The notes below the pieces were generated by a model. It had not been told where the DNA came from and made no database searches. It saw only the letters and a program-made list of their open reading frames with translations. DNA of 52,929 nucleotides from Clostridiales bacterium (lineage in GTDB: Bacteria > Bacillota > Clostridia > Oscillospirales > Oscillospiraceae), in NCBI GenBank assembly GCA_021203325.1, contig JAJQBL010000081.1:1-52929 (forward strand), given 5' to 3'. This document shows, piece by piece, positions 39,300 to 48,285 of this stretch. Position 1 is the first letter of the stretch, and every line of letters starts with the position of its first letter. The position numbers were made by a program, and so were the translations under genes.

Positions 39300-41579
39300 C
39301 TAAAACTTATCCGCAAATCCGGCGATCAGCAGCTCCGGCACCAGCCACAGCCCCAGGAAGGTCAGCAGATTCACTGCGGACAGGGAGGCAAAGGCCAGCT
39401 GACTGGTCAGATAGGTGGCCATCAGAATCCCCACCACCGAGGCCAGCAGGGCCAGCACCGTGTTGAGCCGCACCAGGCTGCACAGCCGCCGTCCGCCCAC
39501 GATGGCGTCGGAGAAGGCGCCCAGACCCTCCCGCAGCAGCAGCGCACCCAGCACCTCGTTATGGGTCTGGCCGGGCTGAGACAGCTCCCGCCGCCGCTTG
39601 ATGGGGGGATATTCCATCTGGTCAGAGGGGAGGTCATACCGCTGGAGGGTGCCGGGGGTGATGTTAAAGTCCCGGGTGGCCAGCACCGGCGACACGCCGG
39701 AGCGAATCAGCTCCCGCAATGCGGGCTTTACATAGTGGGAGGGGTTGTAATCCAGCTTGAACATTCCTACAATTTGCCGGTTGATGACGCAGTACACGGC
39801 GGAGCGCACCCGGTTCCCCTCCATGGGAATGCGGTTCACCGCCAGGAAGCCGTCGGTGCCCACCAGCACGCTGTCCCCCCGGATGGTGGCGCTGAGGCCG
39901 CCGGCCTCGCTGCACTCCGGGTCGTTCACCGTGCGGTAGAAGCCGCCCTGCATTTTCAGCTGGTCCTCAAAAATCCCTGTCAGGCCGCTGCCCGCGCTGC
40001 GGAGCAGGGAGGCGGTGCAGGCCACCACCCGCTCCTCGGACACGTTGCCATAGTACCGTATATCGGTGATGGTGACGCAGCCCGCCGGGAACAGGTCCTC
40101 GTCCTTGATCAAGATGTTGGCCTGGCCGGACATACTGGCCGCGCCGTCCCAGCCTGCCAGCACCGCGCCGAAGCGGTCCAGGCGGCGGGTCACCCGCAGC
40201 AGGGGCTGGCCGTAAATCAGCAGGGAGGACACCGGCGACGCCGCCACCAGCACGGTGGACAGGCACCACAGCAGCATGCTCCGCTCCCCGCTGTGCACCG
40301 TCGCGCCGACGGCCAGCACCACCGCCCCGATCAGCAGGAACGGAACGACAATGCGGCAGATTCTGGTGGAGCCGTCCATGCTCTGAATCTGGCTGCCGAA
40401 GCCCTGTGTGGTACCGGCCTCCTTGTCGAAGGCGGGGGCACCGTCCCACTTGTCCTCGTCCAGCGTCACCCGATAGGGCTCCGCCGTGCCGGAGACGGTG
40501 CGGCAGGAGATGTAAAGGGCCTTTTTCCGGTCGTAGGCGCCCCACATGGCCCCAAACAGGCTCAGGGCGGCCAAACCGGCCAGGGGCAGGGGCCCTTCCC
40601 GCCCGACTACAGCGTAGAAAACGCCGTCCAGCAGTGTGGCGATCACCGCCGCCGCCGTCAGGGTGTGGAGGCCGGTGCAGCGCCGCACCGGGGCGCTGAG
40701 CCCCAGCCAGATCACATCCAGCCCCAGTACGGCGGCCATGGCCAGCCCCCAGGTCAGGCAGAGAGCCAGCACCTTGGGCTCCTCCGCCAGCACCGCGGGC
40801 AGCGGCCAGCCCAACTCCTGGGCCAGGGCCAGGCCGATCAGCGCGATGGCGATGATCAGCACCATCCACACCCGCCTTCCCAGGGAATCCAGCCCGGTGC
40901 GGTACCGCTGGGCCAGATCCTCCGCGCTCAGGTCGGGGGCTGCCGCCCGCTGCTTCACCCGCCGGGGTTTTTTGGCCTTTGCGGGGGGAGGCGTCTCCTG
41001 GTCGGTGCCGGGGGTATAGCGCTCCTCCAGACGGGCCTGCTCGTCCTGCTTGTCGCTGCGGAACATGTTGTCCGCAAAGTCGTTGGCCCTGTCCTGCACC
41101 GCATTCAGCGTCTGCTTGATGGAGTGCAGCGGGTCGGCGGGCATGGAGAGGACGTTGTCCACGTCCTCCGTCTCCTCCGGCTCCGCGGGCTGCTTTTTCC
41201 GGTGGAAGAGCCGCTGCCAGAAGGTCGGCTGTTCCTCCGGCTCAATGGCCTGGGAGACCTGCTGCTGAATGAACCGCCGGGTCTCGTCCGGGTCCACCGG
41301 TTCCACCGGCTCCGCCGGGGCGGCTGACATGGGCTGCTCCAGGGGGACGTCGTCCTGGAGCCGCTGCTCAATCCGCTCCATCCGGCTTTCGGCGGCCTCC
41401 GGGGTGACGGCATCCGTGTCGGCATACTCCCGGATGATCTCATCCAGCTCATAGGCCGTCTCATTGGGCACCGCGCCGGTGTGCATCATCTCTTCCACAT
41501 CGTTCAGTTCATCCACGGTGTTCCATTTGGTTGTTTCCAGCTCCTCTTCGGGAGTTTCGGTTCCACGCTGTTCGTTCAT
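39300..41579 (-). CDS. Degenerate P-type-ATPase-like membrane protein
   Basis: A 759-residue protein I cannot assign to a named family. Residues 1-225 are acidic, low-complexity and cytoplasmic-looking; about 235-345 hold four to five helices, 405-465 two more, and 700-755 two last. The region 436-545 is collinear with the P1B core: SP at 448-449 stands where CPC would be, and KDEDLFP (492-498) where DKTGTLT would be. GDSVLVG (568-574), VGMFKLD (604-610) and SGVSPVLATRDF (627-638) mirror the N-domain and the [11 protein letters not shown] stretch. The catalytic Asp, TGES and GDGxND are absent, so it should not pump ions. It lies between rlmB and a GT8 gene in one operon. Confidence 0.65.
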   Translation of the reverse strand: MNEQRGTETPEEELETTKWNTVDELNDVEEMMHTGAVPNETAYELDEIIREYADTDAVTPEAAESRMERIEQRLQDDVPLEQPMSAAPAEPVEPVDPDETRRFIQQQVSQAIEPEEQPTFWQRLFHRKKQPAEPEETEDVDNVLSMPADPLHSIKQTLNAVQDRANDFADNMFRSDKQDEQARLEERYTPGTDQETPPPAKAKKPRRVKQRAAAPDLSAEDLAQRYRTGLDSLGRRVWMVLIIAIALIGLALAQELGWPLPAVLAEEPKVLALCLTWGLAMAAVLGLDVIWLGLSAPVRRCTGLHTLTAAAVIATLLDGVFYAVVGREGPLPLAGLAALSLFGAMWGAYDRKKALYISCRTVSGTAEPYRVTLDEDKWDGAPAFDKEAGTTQGFGSQIQSMDGSTRICRIVVPFLLIGAVVLAVGATVHSGERSMLLWCLSTVLVAASPVSSLLIYGQPLLRVTRRLDRFGAVLAGWDGAASMSGQANILIKDEDLFPAGCVTITDIRYYGNVSEERVVACTASLLRSAGSGLTGIFEDQLKMQGGFYRTVNDPECSEAGGLSATIRGDSVLVGTDGFLAVNRIPMEGNRVRSAVYCVINRQIVGMFKLDYNPSHYVKPALRELIRSGVSPVLATRDFNITPGTLQRYDLPSDQMEYPPIKRRRELSQPGQTHNEVLGALLLREGLGAFSDAIVGGRRLCSLVRLNTVLALLASVVGILMATYLTSQLAFASLSAVNLLTFLGLWLVPELLIAGFADKF

Positions 41580-41644
41580 TCCATCAGCCCACCTTATATC
41601 AATCTCGTTCCGGAGGAACGCAGTTGTCTGGCCGCTTCACGCCG

Positions 41645-42523
41645 TCAACCCAGGCGCTGACGCACCGCCTCATACAGCAGGATGGCCGCCGACGCCGACG
41701 CATTCAGAGAATTGACCTGCCCCTTCATGGGAATACTGACCGTAAAATCGCAGCACTCCCGCACAAGGCGGTTCATCCCGAAGCCCTTGCTGCCGATGAC
41801 GATGGCAGCGGCCCCCTTGAAGTCCGCCTGATAGAGGGGCGTCTCCCCATCGGCCTCCGCGCCAAAAATCCACACGCCCCGTTTCTTCAGGTCGTTCAGC
41901 GTGGCCGTCAGGTTGGGCACCCTTGCCACCGGCACATAGCTCACCGCCCCTGCGCTGGTCTTGGCCACCACCGCCGTCAGCCCCGCGCTCCGGCGTTTGG
42001 GGATGATGACGCCGTGGGCGCCGGCACACTCCGCCGTCCGGATCACCGCCCCCAGGTTGTGGGGGTCGGACAGCTCGTCGCACACCACGATCAGCGGCGG
42101 CTCCCCCTTCTCCTCCGCGGCCCGGAGAATATCGTCCACATCGGCGTATTCCCGCACGGCGGTCAGGGCGATGACACCCTGATGGGAGTGGGTGCGGGAC
42201 ATGGCGTCCAGCTTCCGCCGGTCGGCGTCCACCACCACCGCGCCGCTCTCCCTGGCCTTGGCGGAGATATAGCTCAGGGTGGAGTCCGTCTCCCCTTTGG
42301 CGATATAAACCTTATCCAGCGCCGCCCCGGCCCGGAGGGCCTCCATGACGGCGTTGCGCCCCTCGATGACGCCGTCGGCCTCCGCCTCGGAGGGCTGACG
42401 GCGGGAGGGATTGTCCCGCCGCTCCGGCTTCCGGTCGCCCCGGTCCTCCCGCTGCCTGCGGGGCGGGCGGCGGTCCGTGCCCTTCTTCTCCTGCGCCCCG
42501 GACGGGCGCTTTTCCTCGTTCAT
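41645..42523 (-). CDS. rlmB: 23S rRNA (guanosine-2'-O)-methyltransferase RlmB-like
   Basis: A 292-residue SPOUT (TrmH-family) enzyme. A basic Arg/Lys-rich tail (residues 1-45) precedes the L30e-like substrate domain (IEGRNAVMEAL). The knotted SAM site has DPHNLGAVIRTAE, IVIGSKGFGM and SLNASASAAILLYE. The usual GSEGxG has Lys instead of Glu, a change worth noting. ATG at 42523 has GAAAGGA. It is first of an operon with the pseudo-ATPase and GT8 genes. Confidence 0.9.
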   Translation of the reverse strand: MNEEKRPSGAQEKKGTDRRPPRRQREDRGDRKPERRDNPSRRQPSEAEADGVIEGRNAVMEALRAGAALDKVYIAKGETDSTLSYISAKARESGAVVVDADRRKLDAMSRTHSHQGVIALTAVREYADVDDILRAAEEKGEPPLIVVCDELSDPHNLGAVIRTAECAGAHGVIIPKRRSAGLTAVVAKTSAGAVSYVPVARVPNLTATLNDLKKRGVWIFGAEADGETPLYQADFKGAAAIVIGSKGFGMNRLVRECCDFTVSIPMKGQVNSLNASASAAILLYEAVRQRLG

Positions 42524-42588
42524 CCGGTTTCTTCCTTTCCAAAAAGCGGCCCGCCGGTCAGACTCCCGCATCAGGCCCTACGGAATCC

Positions 42589-42594
42589 ATTATA
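42589..42594 (-). promoter_or_regulatory. Extended -10 promoter of the rlmB operon
   Basis: Minus-strand TGCTATAAT gives a perfect -10 with the extended TG motif; the -35 is weak. It is divergent from the ftsH promoter about 80 bp away. Confidence 0.6.
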
Positions 42595-42669
42595 GCACAG
42601 TTTGCCCCATGAAGAAAGCATAATCTGAAAAACAGCCCGCAATTTTACAGATTATTCACGGTCCATTCC

Positions 42670-42698
42670 TTGCATTTCTCTTATTTTTGTGGTATATT
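42670..42698 (+). promoter_or_regulatory. SigA-type promoter of ftsH
   Basis: TTGCAT (42670-42675) and TATATT (42693-42698) are 17 bp apart, about 90 bp upstream of the TTG start. Confidence 0.75.
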
Positions 42699-42789
42699 CA
42701 GAAACAAGCAGAATTTCAGCGGTTTTATCCCGGTTTCCCCGCCGCCGCAGCAGCCTTATGATGCGAGTTTCCCGGAAGGAGGTCTCACC

Positions 42790-44871
42790 TTGAAGAACAA
42801 TAAGAACAATAAGAACGACAAAAACAATCAAAGACGTACCGTCATCGGCATTGCCACCATCCTTGTCTGGGCGCTGGTGCTGCTGGGGGCGATCTATGCC
42901 GTCTCCGGCTCCATGTCCGACACCGGCAGCGTGGAGATTCAGTTCAGCGAGCTGATCTCCCTGGTGAAATCCGACCAGGTGGAGTCCGTCACCATGGAGT
43001 CCGGCAAGTGCACCATCACCCTCACCGAGGAGGGTGAGCAGGCCTGGCTGGAGAGCTATTATGCCACCGAGGACGGCACCGTGGACGTGTCCGGCATCAG
43101 CATGCCCGTCCTCTATACCGCGCCGGTGAGCTATACGGACTTCACCATCCTGCTGGAGGAACATGGCGTGGTCTTTGGCACGCCCTATCAGACCACCAAC
43201 AGCGTAGTCTACTTCCTGGCCAACTATATCCTCCCCGTGGCCCTGATGGTGGGGGCCATGCTGCTGCTGTTCCATATGATGAGCAGCCGCATGGGCAGTG
43301 GCATCGGCAACGTGGGCCGCTCCAACGCAAAAATGTATGTGGAAAAGGAGACCGGCGTCACCTTTAAGGATGTGGCCGGTCAGGACGAGGCCAAGGAGAG
43401 CCTGGAGGAGATCATTGACTTCCTTCATAACCCCGGCAAGTACACCGCCATCGGCGCAAAGCTGCCCAAGGGCGCGCTGCTGGTGGGCTCCCCCGGTACC
43501 GGCAAGACCCTGCTGGCCAAGGCGGTGGCCGGCGAGGCCAAGGTGCCCTTCTTCTCCATCTCCGGCTCGGACTTTGTGGAGATGTATGTGGGCGTGGGCG
43601 CCAGCCGTGTCCGTGACCTGTTCAAAGAGGCGGCCAAAATGGCTCCCTGCATCATCTTCATCGACGAGATCGACACCATCGGCAAGAACCGTGACAACCG
43701 CATGGGCGGCAATGACGAGCGGGAGCAGACCCTGAACCAGCTGCTGGCCGAACTGGACGGCTTCGACCCCACCAAGGGCGTCATCGTCCTGGGGGCCACC
43801 AACCGCCCGGAGGTGCTGGACAAGGCCCTTCTCCGTCCCGGCCGGTTTGACCGCCGCATCACCGTGGACCGGCCCAACCTGGCGGGCCGTCTGGCCACCC
43901 TCCAGGTCCACACCCGGAAGATCAAGCTGGCGGAGGACGTGGACCTGAACAAGATCGCCCAGGCCACCGCAGGCTCCGTGGGCGCGGACCTGGCCAACCT
44001 GGTGAACGAGGCCGCCCTGCGGGCCGTCCGTATGGGCCGCCAGGCTGTGAACCAGAACGACCTGCTGGTCTCCTTTGAACTGGTCATCGCCGGTGCGGAA
44101 AAGAAGGGCACCGTGCTGACGGAGAAGGAAAAGAAGCTCATCGCCTACCACGAGGTGGGCCACGCCCTGGTGGCCGCCAAGCAGAAAAATACCACCCCCG
44201 TCTCCAAAATCACCATCGTCCCCCACACCCAGGGGGCTCTGGGCTACACCATGCAGACCCCGGAGGAGGAGAAGTTCCTGGAGGACAAGGAGGAGCTGCT
44301 GGCCGACCTGCGCACCTTCCTGGGCGGCCGGGCCGCCGAGTGGCTGGTGTTCGGCACCATGACCACCGGCGCCGCCAACGACATCGAGCGGGCCACCGAC
44401 ATGGCCCGGAAGATGGTCACCATGTACGGCATGAGCGACAAGTTTGGCGTCATGGGTCTGGCCACCATCCGCAGCCAGTACCTGGACGGCAGCTATGGTA
44501 TGGACTGCGCCCAGGACACCGCCGCCGTGGCGGATGAGGAGATCTGCACCCTGATGAACAACGCCTATCAGGAGGCCATCGAAATCCTGAAGGAAAACCG
44601 GGATATGCTGGACAAGATCGCCGCCTATCTGCTGAAGAAGGAGACCATCACCGGCGCGGAGATGACCGCCATCCTGGAAGGGCGCGACCCGGAGCAGGCG
44701 GAGCCTTCCTCTGCCGAGCGGCGGGCCCAGGCCCGCATCACCTCCACCGGCGTGGAACCGGCGGCCCGGGTGGTGCATATGCTGGATGAAAAGCCCCAGC
44801 AGCAGCTGCCGGAGGGGGAGGACGGTGCTTCCCCGGAGGCAGACGTTCCGGAGGGCGGCAAAGAGGAATAA
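42790..44871 (+). CDS. ftsH: ATP-dependent zinc metalloprotease FtsH
   Basis: A 693-residue membrane-anchored AAA+ protease. Two membrane helices (about 17-38 and 143-162) flank an extracytoplasmic domain; the AAA module has Walker A GSPGTGKT (233-240), Walker B IIFIDEID and the arginine fingers RPGRFDR; the protease has HEVGH (454-458; usually HEAGH) as zinc motif. It degrades membrane and short-lived regulatory proteins. Start is TTG at 42790 behind a near-perfect GAAGGAGGT. The C-terminal tail is Pro/Glu-rich and variable. Confidence 0.95.
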   Translation: MKNNKNNKNDKNNQRRTVIGIATILVWALVLLGAIYAVSGSMSDTGSVEIQFSELISLVKSDQVESVTMESGKCTITLTEEGEQAWLESYYATEDGTVDVSGISMPVLYTAPVSYTDFTILLEEHGVVFGTPYQTTNSVVYFLANYILPVALMVGAMLLLFHMMSSRMGSGIGNVGRSNAKMYVEKETGVTFKDVAGQDEAKESLEEIIDFLHNPGKYTAIGAKLPKGALLVGSPGTGKTLLAKAVAGEAKVPFFSISGSDFVEMYVGVGASRVRDLFKEAAKMAPCIIFIDEIDTIGKNRDNRMGGNDEREQTLNQLLAELDGFDPTKGVIVLGATNRPEVLDKALLRPGRFDRRITVDRPNLAGRLATLQVHTRKIKLAEDVDLNKIAQATAGSVGADLANLVNEAALRAVRMGRQAVNQNDLLVSFELVIAGAEKKGTVLTEKEKKLIAYHEVGHALVAAKQKNTTPVSKITIVPHTQGALGYTMQTPEEEKFLEDKEELLADLRTFLGGRAAEWLVFGTMTTGAANDIERATDMARKMVTMYGMSDKFGVMGLATIRSQYLDGSYGMDCAQDTAAVADEEICTLMNNAYQEAIEILKENRDMLDKIAAYLLKKETITGAEMTAILEGRDPEQAEPSSAERRAQARITSTGVEPAARVVHMLDEKPQQQLPEGEDGASPEADVPEGGKEE

Positions 44872-44898
44872 GGCAACCATTCAAATAACAAAACAGAA

Positions 44899-44930
44899 CC
44901 GAGCAAGCGGGTTCGCTTGCTCGGTTTTTG
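44899..44930 (+). terminator. Intrinsic terminator after ftsH
   Basis: An 11-bp stem CCGAGCAAGCG with exact complement and GTT loop, then TTTTTGT. Confidence 0.92.
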
Positions 44931-44988
44931 TATTTGTGTGTTTATTTCACATTAGAGTTTGTGGCCGCATTCCTTACACTGGAGGGGG

Positions 44989-45270
44989 TTAGTATCGTTC
45001 AACTGAGTCAATGTAGACTTCTGGCTGGGTGTCAATTCTGTAGCTGTGGACGAAGGCAAGGTCATTCTTCCATTTACTGCGTGCTAATTCGTTACCTTCT
45101 TTAGCCCCATTCATGTTGATAAAATGCTCTAAATAACGAATCGTCTCTGTCTTTGACACAATACCGTTGTGAATCATTTTGGCTAAAATGTAATGACGTT
45201 CAGATTCTGTCAGTCCTTCGGCCTGTGAGACGTTATAACCACAAAGTTTTAATGGGCTTTCTTCCGCCAT
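44989..45270 (-). CDS. C-terminal module of a split zinc-ribbon protein
   Basis: A 93-residue frame whose sequence (LKLCGYNVSQAEGLTESER, GIVSKTETIRYLEHFINMNG, KWKNDLAFV) looks like the conserved C-terminal domain found at the end of longer clostridial zinc-ribbon proteins. It overlaps the end of the upstream gene by 22 bases in another frame; the frame stays open upstream as DWKHPDDRFRRFDGELS, so this is probably the displaced C-terminus of that gene rather than an independent protein. AT-rich codon use, unlike its neighbours. Confidence 0.55.
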   Translation of the reverse strand: MAEESPLKLCGYNVSQAEGLTESERHYILAKMIHNGIVSKTETIRYLEHFINMNGAKEGNELARSKWKNDLAFVHSYRIDTQPEVYIDSVERY

Positions 45271-46211
45271 AGATAGTTCCCCGTCAAAACGCCGGAACCT
45301 ATCATCTGGATGTTTCCAATCAAAACGCCATAAAGATTTTTGTAATATTGGTATGAAGTGTATTCTATTAAATAGCGGTCACATTGTGTACAATATTGGA
45401 TGTCAAGTTTAATTTCTTCGCCGCGTTTTGTACAAAAAATGCCGGTTGCGGCAATGACATTATGTTTTTGCTGGCGGCAAATAATTTGCCCTTTGTAAAC
45501 ATATAGAGTTTTTCCTCTGGCAATATTCGCCAGCGGTTTTGTTGTAGACGGCTGATTTTCAATCGGAGCATTTTCTTCTATCGCCTTCATAATAAGCTGG
45601 TAGCAGTCTGGACAGTAGTATTGTTGTTTATGATAAGATTCTCCTGGGAATAGGGCTTTAGCGTGTTCATCATCTAGCGTTTTCCCGCAAATGCCGCACG
45701 TTTTAACACAATATTTACATAGCTGTTTATGCTTTGGTGCATAATCTTTGTCAACAAGCCGGTCTAGTAAGAATCTACAATTGCATTTTTTGCAAACAAA
45801 AGTTTTCATTAAGGTGCAATCTGGACACAACGCTTTGTGGGTTAAATCTAATCTTCTTGAATTATTTTCTAAATTGAGCAAATATCGTTCCCCACAAAAG
45901 TCGCAGATGCCGGTATATATATCTTTACATTTGTTGCAAAAACACTTTCCCCCAATCGGTTTTGGTTTTGTGACCCATTTGCCACAAACAGAGCAAGTTG
46001 ATTTAGCTATGGCTTCTTCCAAGGCAATCCGAGTCTCTTTGTCCCACACTTTTAAGAATCCAGAGTCGAAGGCACCCGGAATCACAAAAGTAGAATTCTT
46101 TGCTCCACCCGGCGCATCTGGAAAATTTACGGAAATCATGTTGTCTGTTCTATTGAAGATGGTACCCAGTCCTAATGTCTTATGGATGACATGCTTCCCA
46201 TTCAGTCCCAT
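45249..46211 (-). CDS. Cys-rich multi-zinc-ribbon protein (probably C-terminally frameshifted)
   Basis: A 320-residue protein. The N-terminus (GKHVIHKTLGLGTIFNRTDNMISVNFP) is a CarD/Tudor-like beta fold seen in related clostridial proteins; residues 90-210 contain about eight CxxC knuckles (CSVC, CNKC, CDFC, CPDC, CKKC, CKYC, CGIC, CPDC), and CTQC occurs later. The last about 20 residues (GSGVLTGNYLWRKKAH) look out of frame, and the adjacent frame carries the expected end. AT-rich compared with the flanks, so probably acquired. Function unknown. Confidence 0.7.
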   Translation of the reverse strand: MGLNGKHVIHKTLGLGTIFNRTDNMISVNFPDAPGGAKNSTFVIPGAFDSGFLKVWDKETRIALEEAIAKSTCSVCGKWVTKPKPIGGKCFCNKCKDIYTGICDFCGERYLLNLENNSRRLDLTHKALCPDCTLMKTFVCKKCNCRFLLDRLVDKDYAPKHKQLCKYCVKTCGICGKTLDDEHAKALFPGESYHKQQYYCPDCYQLIMKAIEENAPIENQPSTTKPLANIARGKTLYVYKGQIICRQQKHNVIAATGIFCTKRGEEIKLDIQYCTQCDRYLIEYTSYQYYKNLYGVLIGNIQMIGSGVLTGNYLWRKKAH

Positions 46212-46268
46212 TTTAAATCACACTCCGGCTTGAAAAAAGAGAACTGCTTCTGCTTGCTATTTTTGTTG

Positions 46269-46790
46269 TTACTTCGGGTACCACTTGTACCCGCATTTTG
46301 CACACCTGTTGGTGGTTTTGCTCGAACCGATAGGGCCAGTGAGAATTGAGAATCCACGTTGACCGGTGGTGATAGAGGTGGAACCGCAGCGGGGGCAGCA
46401 TACTCCTCTATCAACAACTGGGCGTGGGTTATTTATTGTGTTATTAAAAGTATCCGATTCTACTATTTTAACTCCGCACCCAATTGCCTCAAATTTGTTT
46501 TTCATTTCTTGCACTTTTTTAATAGTTTCATTAGAGAGAAGAACTTCCTCTTTTTTGGACTCACAAATTTCTTTTGCTCTTATTGCACCTACTTTTAAGC
46601 ATTCATCAATAAGTTTACAGCATTTTATTTTCATTCCGTTCGGGCCTGCGTCAAAAAGTACTAAATCATATGTTCCGGTGTGTATTTTATTCTCTTGGAA
46701 ATATTCCTGTACGGGATACCCGCAATGGGGGCAAGCGATTGCTTTGTCACTTACTTGAGCATTACATTCTGGACAAGTAATAAGCGCCAT
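46269..46790 (-). CDS. Zinc-ribbon protein with an L7/L12-C-terminal-like domain
   Basis: A 173-residue protein of three parts: N-terminal zinc ribbon (CPECN...CPHCG, residues 6-25), a central region (about 55-110) whose pattern (KLIDECLKVGAIRAKEICES, then VQEMKNKFEAIGCGVKIVES) resembles the ribosomal protein L7/L12 C-terminal fold, and a second ribbon (CPRCG...CAKCG) ending in YKWYPK. The combination occurs in gut Firmicutes; function is unknown. SD GGGAGG. It shares an AT-rich island with the zinc-ribbon gene downstream. Confidence 0.75.
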   Translation of the reverse strand: MALITCPECNAQVSDKAIACPHCGYPVQEYFQENKIHTGTYDLVLFDAGPNGMKIKCCKLIDECLKVGAIRAKEICESKKEEVLLSNETIKKVQEMKNKFEAIGCGVKIVESDTFNNTINNPRPVVDRGVCCPRCGSTSITTGQRGFSILTGPIGSSKTTNRCAKCGYKWYPK

Positions 46791-46871
46791 ATAATTTCCT
46801 CCCTATGTCAGATAATGTAAAGAATTCAACCTAAGCTGAACTTCTTCGCTTTTTTCATTTCCTTTTCTGTA

Positions 46872-46900
46872 ATTTTACCACTGCTTTACATAAAAGTCAA
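46872..46900 (-). promoter_or_regulatory. SigA-type promoter of the zinc-ribbon island
   Basis: Minus-strand TTGACT (46895-46900) and TAAAAT (46872-46877), 17 bp apart, with a leader of about 75 nt before the first zinc-ribbon gene. Confidence 0.75.
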
Positions 46901-46929
46901 TCTTCTTCCCGTTCACTTTCAAGAACCGA

Positions 46930-46967
46930 AAACACGCACAGACGGAGCCTTCCGTCTGTGCGTGTTT
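46930..46967 (-). terminator. Terminator-like hairpin downstream of rpoD
   Basis: A 17-bp stem (AAACACGCACAGACGGA and complement) with a four-base loop. The T-tract on the minus strand is short, but the position 65 bp after rpoD fits termination of the dnaG-rpoD operon. Confidence 0.7.
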
Positions 46968-47031
46968 CTGTGTGTATCACTGTCAGCAGCTCCGCTGCGC
47001 TGCCAGTCCTCCCGGAGGGTATGTCAACGGG

Positions 47032-48281
<1,250 letters not shown>

Positions 48282-48285
<4 letters not shown>

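Noticed and set aside
42652-44880. A 742-codon minus-strand frame opposite ftsH
   Set aside because: FtsH motifs are complete on the plus strand; the antisense frame has no domain content.
46800-46870. A 10-codon upstream frame in the zinc-ribbon leader (MKKAKKFSLG)
   Set aside because: The SD-like AAAGGA is too close to the ATG and nothing else supports translation.
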